Source of the DNA: Halobacteriales archaeon YIM A00013
GTDB lineage: Archaea; Halobacteriota; Halobacteria; Halobacteriales; Haloarculaceae
Length of the DNA stretch: 64,000 nucleotides
Direction of reading: 5' to 3'
Assembly: GCA_025041195.1 (NCBI GenBank)
Contig: JAKCFM010000001.1
Location: 558,001-622,000, forward strand
The notes beneath the pieces are model-generated. The model made no database searches. It was not told the DNA's origin and saw only the letters and a list, made by a program, of their open reading frames with translations. Both the position numbers and the translations under genes were made by a program. Positions 7,535 to 17,054 of this stretch are shown one piece after another (within the stretch, counting starts at the first letter, position 1; every line of letters begins with the position of its first letter).

Positions 7535-8323
7535 TCAGAGGGTGCCCGATCGATCGGCTGCGTAGCCCAGCTGGCGCTCATAGCCATGCGAGCTCATCAA
7601 CACGGGATAAAACGGCTCATCTGCCTGGCGCTGTTCGTCATCAATCGTCACGAACGGCGTCCCCGGCTCAACGCGTTCGAAATTCTCAACATGAACGGAG
7701 TAACTCGATTCAGGATCTTTCGGAATCTGACGGCGCAACTCGTACACCGGAATCGTTCCAGGATTTGGTAACGTCTCTACGCCATCTGCAATCGCACCGG
7801 TGGCGGTCAAAAACTCCTCAATCAATGTAACCGCGTTATCCGCCGCGGTGGGTGACCCCTGCATTCCACACTCAACCTCGATAACGTCCACGTAACCGAC
7901 GAGTGTGTTCTCAACGAAGCCACCTGTCTCAACGAGCACGTCGATCGATAGCTGCGGACAGATACGACGCGCGAGATGTCCGGTCTCATCGACGATCGCA
8001 AACGGCCGATTGTACGACTGCGTCGAATGCATCGATAATGTGGTGCAGTCGCTGATCTCAGCCAACAACTCGTGTGCAAGCCGCGTCTCATAGGCATCGG
8101 CCTCCGGGTCGCCAGGAAACTCGCGATTCAAATCGGTCTCCGTATACCGGACTCCTCGCGAGAGCGCTGGCTCGTTGGCGATGATGAACTTTACCGGCCG
8201 ATCCACCATCGGTGGATCGGCGAGCACTCGCTCTATCGCCTGCGCGCCACACGGCTCATCGCCGTGTATCGACCCAACGACCGCGAGGTCCGGCTCCCCC
8301 TCGCCCAACTGTTCTACGCGCAT
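7535..8323 (-). CDS. succinylglutamate desuccinylase/aspartoacylase-family hydrolase
   Basis: 262 residues from the ATG at 8323; an upstream in-frame ATG ten codons earlier is less typical. Zinc-peptidase (M14-like) motifs appear in order: HGDEPCG (zinc His and Glu), DLNREFPG (substrate Arg region), SMHST (third zinc ligand) and VECG with the catalytic Glu. It removes an acyl group from an amino acid or an amide-linked residue; the substrate is unknown. A second member of the same family is at 26631-27665. Confidence 0.85.
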   Translation of the reverse strand: MRVEQLGEGEPDLAVVGSIHGDEPCGAQAIERVLADPPMVDRPVKFIIANEPALSRGVRYTETDLNREFPGDPEADAYETRLAHELLAEISDCTTLSMHSTQSYNRPFAIVDETGHLARRICPQLSIDVLVETGGFVENTLVGYVDVIEVECGMQGSPTAADNAVTLIEEFLTATGAIADGVETLPNPGTIPVYELRRQIPKDPESSYSVHVENFERVEPGTPFVTIDDEQRQADEPFYPVLMSSHGYERQLGYAADRSGTL

Positions 8324-8451
8324 GTGTTGGTTTACCACGGACCCCCTAATCAATCATGCGGTTTGTTGTCGACCAACGCATATCCGATGATTGGAGTGTC
8401 TTCTGGGAGTTTAGGTCTTAATGTATCATAAATTTATCTATATCCGACGAG

Positions 8452-8931
8452 CTACTCGTCGTCGGCAAACGCGAAATCAGCCGGCCCTGGTTCGGGTTCA
8501 GTCCCGTCAAGCTCGATTCGTTGCTCAGCGAGAACAGCTGGGTCCTCCAGGGCTTGCGTGAGCGTGATCCGGACGCCATGAACGTCGACCCCGTAGTAAT
8601 CGGCTGGCGTGTCGGCGAGATACTGCAATGCGGTCGAGAACAGAGAACGCATCCCGGAATTGTCGTCGAAATCATGGTGTTTGTACGCGCCTGCGGCTAC
8701 CTGCACCATCCCGTGAAGGAACGCGCTCTCGGTTGACCCGCGACCGTAGTTGTACCATTCGTCCTCAAAACAGTCGTGTGACTCGTGAAAAGCACCGCCG
8801 TTGTAGAGTCTGATGCCGTGAACGACGGCCTTGCGGAGCGAGGGATGATTCCAGCCACCACGGTCAGCTGCCCAGCCGGAAGGCGACCCCTGCAATGGCG
8901 GTGCTACGTCAGCGTCAGTGTGGTCATCCAT
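8452..8931 (-). CDS. DUF309 family protein
   Basis: 159 residues carrying the DUF309 signature [15 protein letters not shown] near residues 45-60, followed by the helical [14 protein letters not shown] segment. The His/Glu-rich motif suggests a metal-binding helical bundle, but no reaction is known. It is followed (upstream on the minus strand) by the NikR-type gene only 3 bases away, so the two probably form an operon. The acidic C-terminus is ordinary for haloarchaea. Confidence 0.85.
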   Translation of the reverse strand: MDDHTDADVAPPLQGSPSGWAADRGGWNHPSLRKAVVHGIRLYNGGAFHESHDCFEDEWYNYGRGSTESAFLHGMVQVAAGAYKHHDFDDNSGMRSLFSTALQYLADTPADYYGVDVHGVRITLTQALEDPAVLAEQRIELDGTEPEPGPADFAFADDE

Positions 8932-8934
8932 GGC

Positions 8935-9363
8935 CTACTTGGTTTCGAGCGTGGGATCGAATGCATCGACCGGGAACACGGAGTAATCGACCGAGAGGGT
9001 GTTCTGTGTGGCACGAATTTTCCCAACGAACGTGGAGATCGATTCGAGCGTCCCCTCAAGGACGAACAGCTCCATGCAGTGTTCATCGCCGACGTGGTTG
9101 TGAATGTTCGAGGCGACCAGATGCTCGTGTTCGTGGCGCAGCTGCATCATCCGCTGTTCAACGTCGCTGGTTTCGTAGTTGAACAGCACCGTAACGACAC
9201 CGAGCAGCTCTCGGTCCTCAAGTTGCTTATCGTCGAACTCACTGAGCAGATTCCGTGAGGCTTCGCGAACGATCTCACTGCGGCCGGTGTAGCCGTGCTC
9301 ATCTGCGAACGCATCGAGTCGTTCGAGCAGCGAGTCCGGCATAGAAACGCTAACGACGGTCAT
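8935..9363 (-). CDS. nikR: NikR-type ribbon-helix-helix regulator
   Basis: 142 residues. Residues 1-45 form a ribbon-helix-helix domain ([15 protein letters not shown], then GRSEIVREA). The C-terminal half has the NikR metal-binding pattern with clustered His: [24 protein letters not shown]. In the family, Ni(II) binding to this domain activates repression of nickel uptake genes. No nickel transporter is adjacent, so the targets lie elsewhere. The gene is probably co-transcribed with the DUF309 gene that follows it. Confidence 0.85.
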   Translation of the reverse strand: MTVVSVSMPDSLLERLDAFADEHGYTGRSEIVREASRNLLSEFDDKQLEDRELLGVVTVLFNYETSDVEQRMMQLRHEHEHLVASNIHNHVGDEHCMELFVLEGTLESISTFVGKIRATQNTLSVDYSVFPVDAFDPTLETK

Positions 9364-9431
9364 TATTCTCTAGTTTGGCGTGCGATTCTTAGACCTTCGT
9401 ATCTCTGAGCTGTGAGGTCTGGTTCGCAACG

Positions 9432-9437
9432 TTTTAG
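9432..9437 (+). promoter_or_regulatory. TATA-like box of tRNA-Leu
   Basis: TTTTAG centred about 30 bases before the mature tRNA 5' end, a usual position for a haloarchaeal TATA box. The same hexamer occurs before the mutS and AstE-like genes. Confidence 0.45.
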
Positions 9438-9464
9438 CCATCGCGGCGACGAAGGGTAATTCGT

Positions 9465-9548
9465 GCGAGGGTAGCCAAGTCTGGAAACGGCGGCGGACTC
9501 AAGATCCGCTCCTGTAGAGGTCCGCAGGTTCAAATCCTGCCCCTCGCA
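9465..9548 (+). tRNA. tRNA-Leu (anticodon CAA)
   Basis: The acceptor arm GCGAGGG (9465-9471) pairs with CCCTCGC (9541-9547), with discriminator A at 9548. The anticodon stem GCGGA/TCCGC encloses loop CTCAAGA, giving anticodon CAA at 9500-9502, which reads UUG. The long variable arm (CTCCTGTAGAGGT region) marks a class II tRNA, and the T arm is GCAGG-TTCAAAT-CCTGC. No CCA is encoded and there is no intron. Confidence 0.97.
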
Positions 9549-9653
9549 CTCACACCAACTGAGTGCAGCAAGAACGCTCACGGGAGCCAGTTCTTGCCCT
9601 CGCAACAATTCTTCCAGCGTAACACTGAGTAGTGATACCCGTGAGTCTCTACC

Positions 9654-10490
9654 ATGCAGCCAACGATCGCACGGCTCGATTGCTATCCTGTCAAATCTCT
9701 TGACGCGGTTGCCGTTGATGCGGCTCGGTTGAGTACGGGAGGCGGCCTCGAACACGACCGCGCGTGGGCGATCGTCACCCGTCCGGCTGGAGAGCCCCTT
9801 CCCGAGCATGATCCCGGAGCCGGTGGTGTGTATTGTAACGGCAAGCAGACGCCGGCCGTTCACCGACTGCGATCGACCGTGGATCTGTCGGCTCCATCCA
9901 TCGCAATCCGAGAGACGACTGCGACGAGCACCGAGCAGTTTTCACTTGACGACACCACGGCGCTGAACGCGTGGCTGAGCGACTTCTTCGAGCAGCCGGT
10001 GAGCGTCCGACGAACGGACGACGTGGGCTATTTCGACGACCAGTCGCTCTCTGGTCCAACAGTCATTTCGACGGCAACGCTGGAGACAGTGGCCTCGTGG
10101 TTCGACGATATCGATGTCGCGGAGATGCGCCGGCGATTCCGCGCGAACATCGAGATCGGTGGCGTAGCGCCCTTCTGGGAGGACCGACTGTTTGCAGATC
10201 ACGGCGCATACGTCGAGTTTCGCATCGGTGACGTGACGTTCGAAGGCCACAATCCGTGTCAGCGCTGTGTGGTCCCAACGCGCGACCCTGACACTGGCGA
10301 CCCGACGCCGGAATTCCGTGAAACGTTCATCAGGAATCGTAAACGAACGCTTCCCGAGTGGGTGGATAGCGACCGTTTCGATCACGCCTACCGGCTGATG
10401 GTCAACACTCGCGTGCCAGAATCAGAGTGGGGACAATCGGTTGCAGTGGGCGATCCGGTGGAAATCGTTGGAACGCATCCCACCGAGTGA
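9654..10490 (+). CDS. MOSC domain protein
   Basis: 278 residues with an N-terminal MOSC_N beta-barrel (YPVKSLD, then GLEHDRAW) and a C-terminal MOSC domain around residues 120-275. The conserved Cys pair CQRCVVPTRD near residue 203 contains the Cys expected to handle sulfur or molybdenum cofactor. Related proteins (mARC, YcbX) reduce N-hydroxylated compounds using molybdenum cofactor. Sulfite oxidase at 35192 also uses that cofactor, though it is not linked. The gene sits just after tRNA-Leu and 43 bases before the phosphatase. Confidence 0.85.
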   Translation: MQPTIARLDCYPVKSLDAVAVDAARLSTGGGLEHDRAWAIVTRPAGEPLPEHDPGAGGVYCNGKQTPAVHRLRSTVDLSAPSIAIRETTATSTEQFSLDDTTALNAWLSDFFEQPVSVRRTDDVGYFDDQSLSGPTVISTATLETVASWFDDIDVAEMRRRFRANIEIGGVAPFWEDRLFADHGAYVEFRIGDVTFEGHNPCQRCVVPTRDPDTGDPTPEFRETFIRNRKRTLPEWVDSDRFDHAYRLMVNTRVPESEWGQSVAVGDPVEIVGTHPTE

Positions 10491-10533
10491 ACCGCCGACG
10501 GAGCTTTGTCCGAACGGACCCACAGCCCTGCGT

Positions 10534-11328
10534 ATGGCAGATCGTACGCGACGAGTCGAAGTGGCCCTCCGTGTGGCCAAGGCAGGCGCAACTGTGGCGA
10601 TGGACTCCTACCGCGAGGAGATAGCCACCGAAACGAAGTCCGGACCGACAGATCTTGTCACCGAGATCGACCGCAACACCCAGGCCTGTATCGTCGAGCT
10701 GCTTGGCGAATCGTATCCTGACGAGCCAGTCGTCGGCGAAGAAGCTGACGCTCGCAAAACCGTCCCAGAAACCGGTGGAGCCTGGATCGTCGATCCGATC
10801 GATGGCACCAGCAACTACGTCCACGGAACGAGAACCTGGTGTGTCAGCGTCTGTAGCGTGATCGATGGCGAGTGTGTCGCAGCGGTCAATCACTTTCCGG
10901 CGCTGGGTGACACCTACGTCGCCGGGCCGGAAACGGTCACTCGCAACGACGAGCCCATCAGCGTGAGCGAGACGGCGTCGCTGGCCGGTGCAACGATCAC
11001 GCCAGCACTCTACGGCCACGACGGCCCATCGGACGACGCAGCCGCCTTAGCGACGATCGTCGAACAGTTCGGCGACGTGCGCTATGCGGGCTCGACACAG
11101 GCACATCTCTCACGTGTCGCCAGCGGGGCGATCGATGTGGCCGTCTCCAACGTGAACCACCATCCCTGGGACACTATCGCCGGCGCGTATCTTGTCGAGC
11201 AGGCTGGTGGGACGGTCACGGATCTGAACGGCACCCCCTGGGATCACACCGCGACCAGTCTCGTTGCGTCGAATGGTGTCCTCCACGAAAACGCGCTGGC
11301 TGTCGTCGACGAGGCCCTGGATCGATAA
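10534..11328 (+). CDS. inositol monophosphatase family phosphatase
   Basis: 264 residues from the ATG at 10534; upstream in-frame sequence overlaps the MOSC gene. The Mg-dependent phosphatase motifs are intact: GEEADA near residue 68, WIVDPIDGTSNY near 87-98 and WDTIAGAYLVEQAGG near 210. In archaea these enzymes act as fructose-1,6-bisphosphatase and/or inositol-1-phosphatase, and the sequence does not separate the two. The MOSC and phosphatase genes are close enough to share a transcript. Confidence 0.88.
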   Translation: MADRTRRVEVALRVAKAGATVAMDSYREEIATETKSGPTDLVTEIDRNTQACIVELLGESYPDEPVVGEEADARKTVPETGGAWIVDPIDGTSNYVHGTRTWCVSVCSVIDGECVAAVNHFPALGDTYVAGPETVTRNDEPISVSETASLAGATITPALYGHDGPSDDAAALATIVEQFGDVRYAGSTQAHLSRVASGAIDVAVSNVNHHPWDTIAGAYLVEQAGGTVTDLNGTPWDHTATSLVASNGVLHENALAVVDEALDR

Positions 11329-11397
11329 CGTGTCAGTAATTCCAACACTGCGGATCGGAACTGTAAACAAGCACCGCATCGGAAACAGGGCAACTGT

Positions 11398-12561
11398 ATG
11401 GATACGACCGAGGACACAGATTCGTCGTCGCGAACCGAGCGTCTGTGGGTCACGCTCGCGGTCGGCGGGCTGGCGGCGCTGATCGGCGGGACCATTGCGT
11501 TCCCGAAGGCGGTGTACGATCGATTTATCTGGAAATATTTCTGGGGTCCAGTGTACGCCGACGCACACAACGCAAGCTGTGCCGTGCGTCACGATGGCGG
11601 CGTCACACTGTTGGGAAATGAGGCATGTCTCACAGCAAGCGGCGCCGTCGCCGAACCGGGCTACACGGTGGTGTCCGAGATCGGCTACGCCGTCGTGTTG
11701 ATTTTTATGCTCGTTGGCGTGTTACTCCTACTCAGACGGCTGGCAATCGGCCGCGATCGGCGCCTCTTTTTCGGTCTGGTGCCGTTCATGTTCTTTGGCG
11801 GCGCGCTTCGCGTCGTCGAAGACGCGAACGACGCCGCGGTCAGTGTTGGCAGTGATCCCCTCCTCGACTATCCGCTCAACGTGTTGTTTATCAGTCCAAT
11901 CATCTACGGAGTGGTGTTTCTCATCACGCTCGCTTCAATCGGCGTCGGCCTGGGACTCGTCAGGGCTGGTCGCATTGAGCGTGAACGGTACCCAGTCATC
12001 GTTGGACTGCTTGGAACGCTCGCACTCGCGGTGTCGTTGCTGCTAACCGGTATCGAGGTGGCATCGATCCAGGAGCTGCGACGATCGATCGGCTTCTACC
12101 CACAACTGCCAGCGGTCGTCATTGGGCTCTCGATCGCGCTCTCGATCGCCATCTACTGGGGCCTCAATCAGTTCGCCCCATCGGTCAACGATGGCACGCG
12201 TCGGATCGGACTGGTGGTGATCTTCGGGCAGGCGCTCGATGGCGTCGCAAACGTCATCGCCGCCGACTGGCTGGGCGCACTCGGGCTTGGCTTTCTTGGC
12301 TACGAGCCGAAGCATCCGGTCAACGAGTTCATCATCTCCACTACCAGCCAGCTGGTACCGCCCTCAATCGTCACTGCCATCGGCGAATCCTGGCCGTTCT
12401 TGCTAGTCAAGCTCGTCGCCGCAGTTATCGTCATCTGGCTGTTCGACGACCGGATTTTCGATGACAGTCCTCGCTACGCACTCTTGTTGTTGATCGCAAT
12501 CACCGCAGTGGGGCTCGGTCCCGGCAGCCGCGATATGCTCCGGGCTACCTTTGGCATTTAG
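11398..12561 (+). CDS. DUF63 family membrane protein
   Basis: 387 residues with about nine membrane helices. The DUF63 hallmarks are the RFFED-like region here as [11 protein letters not shown] after helix 4 and the [15 protein letters not shown] motif near residue 283. It is an archaeal integral membrane family of unknown function. It begins 69 bases after the phosphatase gene. Its stop overlaps the stop of the YcaO gene on the opposite strand (TTAG, 12558-12561). Confidence 0.85.
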   Translation: MDTTEDTDSSSRTERLWVTLAVGGLAALIGGTIAFPKAVYDRFIWKYFWGPVYADAHNASCAVRHDGGVTLLGNEACLTASGAVAEPGYTVVSEIGYAVVLIFMLVGVLLLLRRLAIGRDRRLFFGLVPFMFFGGALRVVEDANDAAVSVGSDPLLDYPLNVLFISPIIYGVVFLITLASIGVGLGLVRAGRIERERYPVIVGLLGTLALAVSLLLTGIEVASIQELRRSIGFYPQLPAVVIGLSIALSIAIYWGLNQFAPSVNDGTRRIGLVVIFGQALDGVANVIAADWLGALGLGFLGYEPKHPVNEFIISTTSQLVPPSIVTAIGESWPFLLVKLVAAVIVIWLFDDRIFDDSPRYALLLLIAITAVGLGPGSRDMLRATFGI

Positions 12562-14252
12562 GGATATGGATGGTGCTCGCGCTCAAGTCGTGGATCGAAT
12601 CCAAGTGCGTCTGGAACCCTGCGGGCACGCTCGCCGAAATACGGCGAATTGATAAACAGCGGTTGGGCTGACGGAACGAGAACGCGAACGGCCTCGAACC
12701 CCAGCGTTCGGAGATCCACTGTCGTGAGACTGGTGGCGTATGCCGACAGATCCGCCGCGTGAAGCCGGTCGAGTAGGACCGCGACCGGCGGTGTTGTTTC
12801 CTCCGACGCAACGGTCGAGATCGGAATCGTCTGCTCGGGCGAGATGAATGCCGAAATCGTCCCTGGACGGCCGGCGAAATGTCCGATTCTGCCACCGGCA
12901 TCCGTGGCGCGTGATCGGCCCATCCGCCGCAGTTCGGTGAAATTCTGTATCGCTTCAGTTCCTGCCGAGACGGCCGCCCTGACCGGATCCAGATCAGCTG
13001 CCAGCCCGAGTGCAAACGCGGGCCACTCCTCATCAGATCGGTGGACCGCCACGGCCACAACTGGAATATCAACGTCCTGTGTCAACAGCGTCGCCGTCAC
13101 CGACAGGCCAGCGGCCTTCGCACGTCGTCGAAGCGTCGCAAACCGCTCGTCATCGATCGACAGGCCGAGCGGCTCGTAGCTTGAATACCACGCGATGATC
13201 GCGGCATCGCGTTCGATGATCTCCGTGAGCCCGGCGACAATCGCCTCGGTGTGATCGTTTCCAAGCCCAAGTCCGGTCGTGATCGTCGGACCGTCGCTGT
13301 CGTACGGAAAGAAGACGCGATCGGCCGGCAACGATACTGACTGGTTGGTCCCGAGCTCTGTTCCTGGCACCCATTCGATTGGGGCTGTGTCAGTGTGGTC
13401 GCCTGGAGTGACGAACGCCGACGGCACGACGGCGTTTGGCTGATCGGCTGGTCGCCCAGTTGCGAGTCCATCTCGATCGTACACGCCGGCACAGTAGCGC
13501 TCAAGCGATTCGCCGAGTGCCTTCATGAACGCCTCGTTCCAGTCAAGGGCCACGCCAGCTGCCTGTGTGCTTGCCTGCTGGCTGCTAAACCCAGTGGTCG
13601 ATCCGAGCTGGGCGAGATAATACGGGACTGGGAACGATTCCACTTCTCCAACCTCCGAGATGATTCCAAGCCGGGGATCGACAGCCTGCTCGGCCCGTTC
13701 GAGCGATTCGTCGAGCGATCGGTCGATGTGGTCGTCCGAAAGCACCCACCGCTCGTGATCAGTACACGAACAGCCAGGCACTGCCAACAGCCGTCGCGTT
13801 GCGTGTGGCTGCTCAAGCACGGTACCGAGCGGCGAGTCATCGCCATCGAGTAGCGCCATCGCCTGCGTACTGGCCAACGCGCCACCGAGATGCGCGGTCG
13901 GGGAATCGACCGACGGTGACTGCTCGATCGCGTCGTCTTCGAGCTGCGAATCGACGCGCCGGTGTAAGCAGTCGAAACACGGCGTTTCCGGCCCGAATCC
14001 TGTCACCGAAAATGCAACTGATTCAACCGCAATCCCTCCGATACCGCCGAGCTCAAGTGCTATCCACTCGCCCGTGAGTCGTTCGTTCGCGCGTTCGAAC
14101 CGGTCGTCGCCGACCGAACCGATGAGTACTGAAAGTGCTGGCGACTCAATGGACTCGACGGAGTCGTGACGAGTGACCGATTCGCCGGATTCAGAGAGTG
14201 ACTGCGCAACGCTGTCGGCTGCGACACCACTTCCGACGATACTGATTGTCAT
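12558..14252 (-). CDS. YcaO-domain protein with N-terminal ThiF-like domain (fused C-D cyclodehydratase type)
   Basis: 564 residues from the ATG at 14252. Residues 1-170 resemble the ThiF-like scaffold of azoline-forming enzymes, with a zinc-ligand pattern CFDC (near 100) and CSC (near 175). Residues 190-560 are a YcaO domain with ATP-binding acidic motifs ALGESLERY and [15 protein letters not shown]. The C-terminus ends HPYP, like the proline-rich tails of cyclodehydratase D proteins. Known relatives use ATP to convert Cys/Ser/Thr to azolines in peptides. No precursor peptide, dehydrogenase or exporter is visible nearby, so the substrate is open. Confidence 0.85.
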   Translation of the reverse strand: MTISIVGSGVAADSVAQSLSESGESVTRHDSVESIESPALSVLIGSVGDDRFERANERLTGEWIALELGGIGGIAVESVAFSVTGFGPETPCFDCLHRRVDSQLEDDAIEQSPSVDSPTAHLGGALASTQAMALLDGDDSPLGTVLEQPHATRRLLAVPGCSCTDHERWVLSDDHIDRSLDESLERAEQAVDPRLGIISEVGEVESFPVPYYLAQLGSTTGFSSQQASTQAAGVALDWNEAFMKALGESLERYCAGVYDRDGLATGRPADQPNAVVPSAFVTPGDHTDTAPIEWVPGTELGTNQSVSLPADRVFFPYDSDGPTITTGLGLGNDHTEAIVAGLTEIIERDAAIIAWYSSYEPLGLSIDDERFATLRRRAKAAGLSVTATLLTQDVDIPVVAVAVHRSDEEWPAFALGLAADLDPVRAAVSAGTEAIQNFTELRRMGRSRATDAGGRIGHFAGRPGTISAFISPEQTIPISTVASEETTPPVAVLLDRLHAADLSAYATSLTTVDLRTLGFEAVRVLVPSAQPLFINSPYFGERARRVPDALGFDPRLEREHHPYP

Positions 14253-14355
14253 ACTGTAGGTCTCGAACCAGTGTCCCAAAGAAATGCGGATTCGGCGATC
14301 GAGGCCGGGTGAGTAATAGGCGTGCGAGTCACCCCACCGGCACTACGCTGTGTCG

Positions 14356-15168
14356 TTACGACGCAATCAGACTCTGGGCGACGTTCGCCAGGTCGTCAGA
14401 GCTGGTTTCCTGGAGTCGGTCGTCGCCGAGAACGAGGCGGAGCCGTGGGCGACCAACGTCAATCGGAACTTTCTCCGTGTCGACGAGGCCCATCTCCTCA
14501 AGTCGGGTTTTCGTGCGGGAGAACGTTGCCTTGCTGGCAATTCCAACGTCCTCGCCCCACTTGCTGATATCGTACAGCAACTCTTCGTTTTTCGCAGCGA
14601 CGAGCAGACTGATCGTCACTTCATCAAGACCATCGCCGTTGCCACGAGCGGTTTCGAGCGAGGTCAGCACGCCGTCGAAGTCGTCGGCAACGTCAGTTCC
14701 GATCTCATCGGAGAGCGTCGATCGAACCTGCGTGATCGGTGGCGTGCGGAGCTTGAACGGGGCTGCGTCCTCCCAGGCGGCCGCGTACTGGTCACGGGCT
14801 GCCGAAACGAACTCATCGTCGTCCGTAACGAGGCCGGCCACGTTCCCCCCAGCGGAAACGACTGCGGTGACGGCGTCGTCGGAAACGACGAGCGTGTTCG
14901 TCGGACCATCGTACGTCCGAAGCGCGAGCCGATCAGCGTCGATCATATCAGCCGCAGTAGAACCAACGATGAAATCATCGAGCACGTCCTTCAGCACTCG
15001 CTCGCCTGCAAGCAGTCGAACGGAGACGTCCTCTGCCGATTCAATTGCTGGAATTGTCACTTCCAATATCTCTCGTGACGGATTGATCAGATACAGTTCA
15101 CCCGAAGCCTCACCGAGGACGGCCTCAAGTAGTCCTTCGACACCGGTTTCTAGTATGTTCGAACGCAT
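14356..15168 (-). CDS. tbsP: TbsP-type transcriptional regulator
   Basis: 270 residues matching the haloarchaeal TbsP (DUF5821) family as I remember it: an N-terminal sensor half with LLAGERVLKDVLDDF, a middle LETARGNGDGLDEVTISLL and a C-terminal winged helix (YDISKWGEDVGIASKATFSR, KVPIDVGRPRLRL). Known family members work with TrmB on central carbon genes such as gapII. It lies 79 bases after the CHAT gene on the same strand and 104 bases before the YcaO gene. Whether it controls those neighbours is not known. Confidence 0.8.
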   Translation of the reverse strand: MRSNILETGVEGLLEAVLGEASGELYLINPSREILEVTIPAIESAEDVSVRLLAGERVLKDVLDDFIVGSTAADMIDADRLALRTYDGPTNTLVVSDDAVTAVVSAGGNVAGLVTDDDEFVSAARDQYAAAWEDAAPFKLRTPPITQVRSTLSDEIGTDVADDFDGVLTSLETARGNGDGLDEVTISLLVAAKNEELLYDISKWGEDVGIASKATFSRTKTRLEEMGLVDTEKVPIDVGRPRLRLVLGDDRLQETSSDDLANVAQSLIAS

Positions 15169-15247
15169 CGGTGATGAATATTTATATCCTCTTCCTATTT
15201 AATATCTGCGTTATCCAAAAACCGAAGACCGTTTCGGCCTGAAAAAA

Positions 15248-16897
15248 TTATTCATGGCTTGACAAAAACTGCCGGGCAAGGTCGTCGGCCCATTCGAGCG
15301 ATTCGTCGTAAATGACTGGACACTCAAGTGATTTGAGTACCCGTGGGATATCTGCTTCGGTTAGTTCCGTTGTCGCCTGTGTACCGGTCAGCCGCGGCCA
15401 GAGCTCGAACGGTGCAGTGTAGCACCCACCGGGATGTCTGTTGGCAGCGACGGAGTAGCTGAGTTTGTACGTGTTTCCTGTCTCTTTGAGGCGCGCGATT
15501 CCGACCGTCGAATCGCTGAGTGAGTAGGTTCCATCCCCGACGACCGCGTAATCGGTGCTCATAGTGATCTGACGGCGAGCGAGCTGCATCGCCCGCTCGA
15601 TACCAAAGCCAGAAACGAACAGGCGTGCGAACGTCGTGCCGACCTTGATGGCCGGATTGTTGAGCACCGTTCTGAGCGTGACGCCACCAGCGATTGCACC
15701 CTGTTCGACGAGTGCCTCCCCCTGATAATACGAACCGCAGGCGTTGAGAAAGAACGTTCTCGTGTTGATCGACCCGAGCGATTCGACGTCGAGTGATCCG
15801 TCGGGACACTGGAGTCCATCCTCTTCACAGTGACCGATGAAATGGACGAAATCGTTCGTCTGCTCGAATATTCCCGCTAGCTCGTTCACCGAGACGGATC
15901 GATAACGGGTCGTAACCTGATCATACTCGTCGTATAGTTTCGCGACGGCTTCGTACTCGCCGTCCATCATCGAATCGTTCAACACGACGGTGATGTCGAG
16001 TGGCTGTTCGACGGGCGGTGTACCCAGCCGGTTGCGATACGCACCAAGCGACGGTGTGAACGCGTCAGCAGGCACCTCGTCGGCAAGCCAGCCGTGAAGA
16101 TTTGCCGGCTGGAGCTTTGGTGAGACGATTTCGACCGTATCCACGTCACCCCGGTAGAAATCGTCGAGCGCGCGATCTAGCAGTTCACTCTGATCCAGTT
16201 CGTCTGCGTCTGGTGGATAGATCAGACTCAGATCGTCGAGCAAAAACGGCAGACACGGAATCATCTCCGCTGTCGGCGTCACATACGTCGAGAGATGCCA
16301 TGACGGCAGATGCGACATGATCGTCGCTTGCTTTACGCTCAGATACGCCCGGAGGCGTTCCGTCGGCGTTGCATCCCTCAGCTGTGTACCGTCGATGCCC
16401 ATCGTATCGAGATACGACTGCTCGTACGGGGGCTCCTCTCCTGGGACATCGCGAACAAGACAGTCCAGAAAGAAGATCCGGCGCAGCAATGCCGCCACTT
16501 CGTATTTCAGATCCGGCAGTTGTCCGAACGTTTTGCTCAGCCCTGGTGCGCTCAGACGCGGCGGGTCGTGACCAATCCTGACTGTTGCACCGAGATAGTA
16601 CGCCAGTGGTGCCACAACGAACAGTTCCGTGTATCGCGCGGGAACGTCAATGACAATCTCAGTCTGCGGAACAAGTTGTCGCACGCGCGTCGGAATGTGC
16701 GTATCGGCCCCAAACTCTACGAGGGGCGGGTGCGTACGGTAATCAGGATGCGATCGCTCCGGCCCAGTGCTGGACAGCCCCGCGGAGAGAACAGAGATGG
16801 CTGTTGCAGCGCCTTCGGGCGATTTTGGAACGGTGAACGTGGCCGGCGTCAACGGCTGCGTACCCGACTGGTTCCCTCCAAGGAGGCCCCGGCTCAT
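15248..16897 (-). CDS. stand-alone CHAT-domain caspase-like protease
   Basis: 549 residues from the ATG at 16897; longer in-frame codons upstream overlap the promoter and start of glyA. The C-terminal part carries a CHAT catalytic dyad: His356 in HFIGHCEEDG and Cys387 in LNACGSYYQG, followed by the usual GGVTLRT and AMQLARR segments. Residues 1-300 are alpha/beta without a family I can name. CHAT proteases are caspase relatives that in bacteria often act in signalling or defence with partner proteins. Here no repeat-containing partner is fused. Its same-strand downstream neighbour is tbsP. Confidence 0.8.
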   Translation of the reverse strand: MSRGLLGGNQSGTQPLTPATFTVPKSPEGAATAISVLSAGLSSTGPERSHPDYRTHPPLVEFGADTHIPTRVRQLVPQTEIVIDVPARYTELFVVAPLAYYLGATVRIGHDPPRLSAPGLSKTFGQLPDLKYEVAALLRRIFFLDCLVRDVPGEEPPYEQSYLDTMGIDGTQLRDATPTERLRAYLSVKQATIMSHLPSWHLSTYVTPTAEMIPCLPFLLDDLSLIYPPDADELDQSELLDRALDDFYRGDVDTVEIVSPKLQPANLHGWLADEVPADAFTPSLGAYRNRLGTPPVEQPLDITVVLNDSMMDGEYEAVAKLYDEYDQVTTRYRSVSVNELAGIFEQTNDFVHFIGHCEEDGLQCPDGSLDVESLGSINTRTFFLNACGSYYQGEALVEQGAIAGGVTLRTVLNNPAIKVGTTFARLFVSGFGIERAMQLARRQITMSTDYAVVGDGTYSLSDSTVGIARLKETGNTYKLSYSVAANRHPGGCYTAPFELWPRLTGTQATTELTEADIPRVLKSLECPVIYDESLEWADDLARQFLSSHE

Positions 16898-17025
16898 ACC
16901 AGTAACTGGTATTGTTAGAGAAATATATAGGTACCGACTCCGGAAGTATACTCGTACTACATGAGAATTAATTCTACATAAACATATGTCTGTCGTCACC
17001 GGCATCTGACGACCAGACGAGCAAC

Positions 17026-17031
17026 TTATAG
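17026..17031 (+). promoter_or_regulatory. TATA-like box of glyA
   Basis: TTATAG lies 24-29 bases before the ATG at 17055, which implies a leaderless or nearly leaderless transcript and supports that start. Confidence 0.55.
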
Positions 17032-17054
17032 TGACGCCAGCAACGATTTCGCAC

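Noticed and set aside
9363-9863. Minus-strand open frame across the tRNA-Leu gene
   Set aside because: It covers a perfectly folded tRNA and part of the MOSC gene, so it is not coding.
12558-16897. YcaO, TbsP and CHAT read as one operon and one defence system
   Set aside because: All three are on the minus strand, but gaps of 79 and 104 bases, a normal metabolic regulator in the middle and the absence of a toxin, nuclease or precursor give no direct support. They are reported separately.
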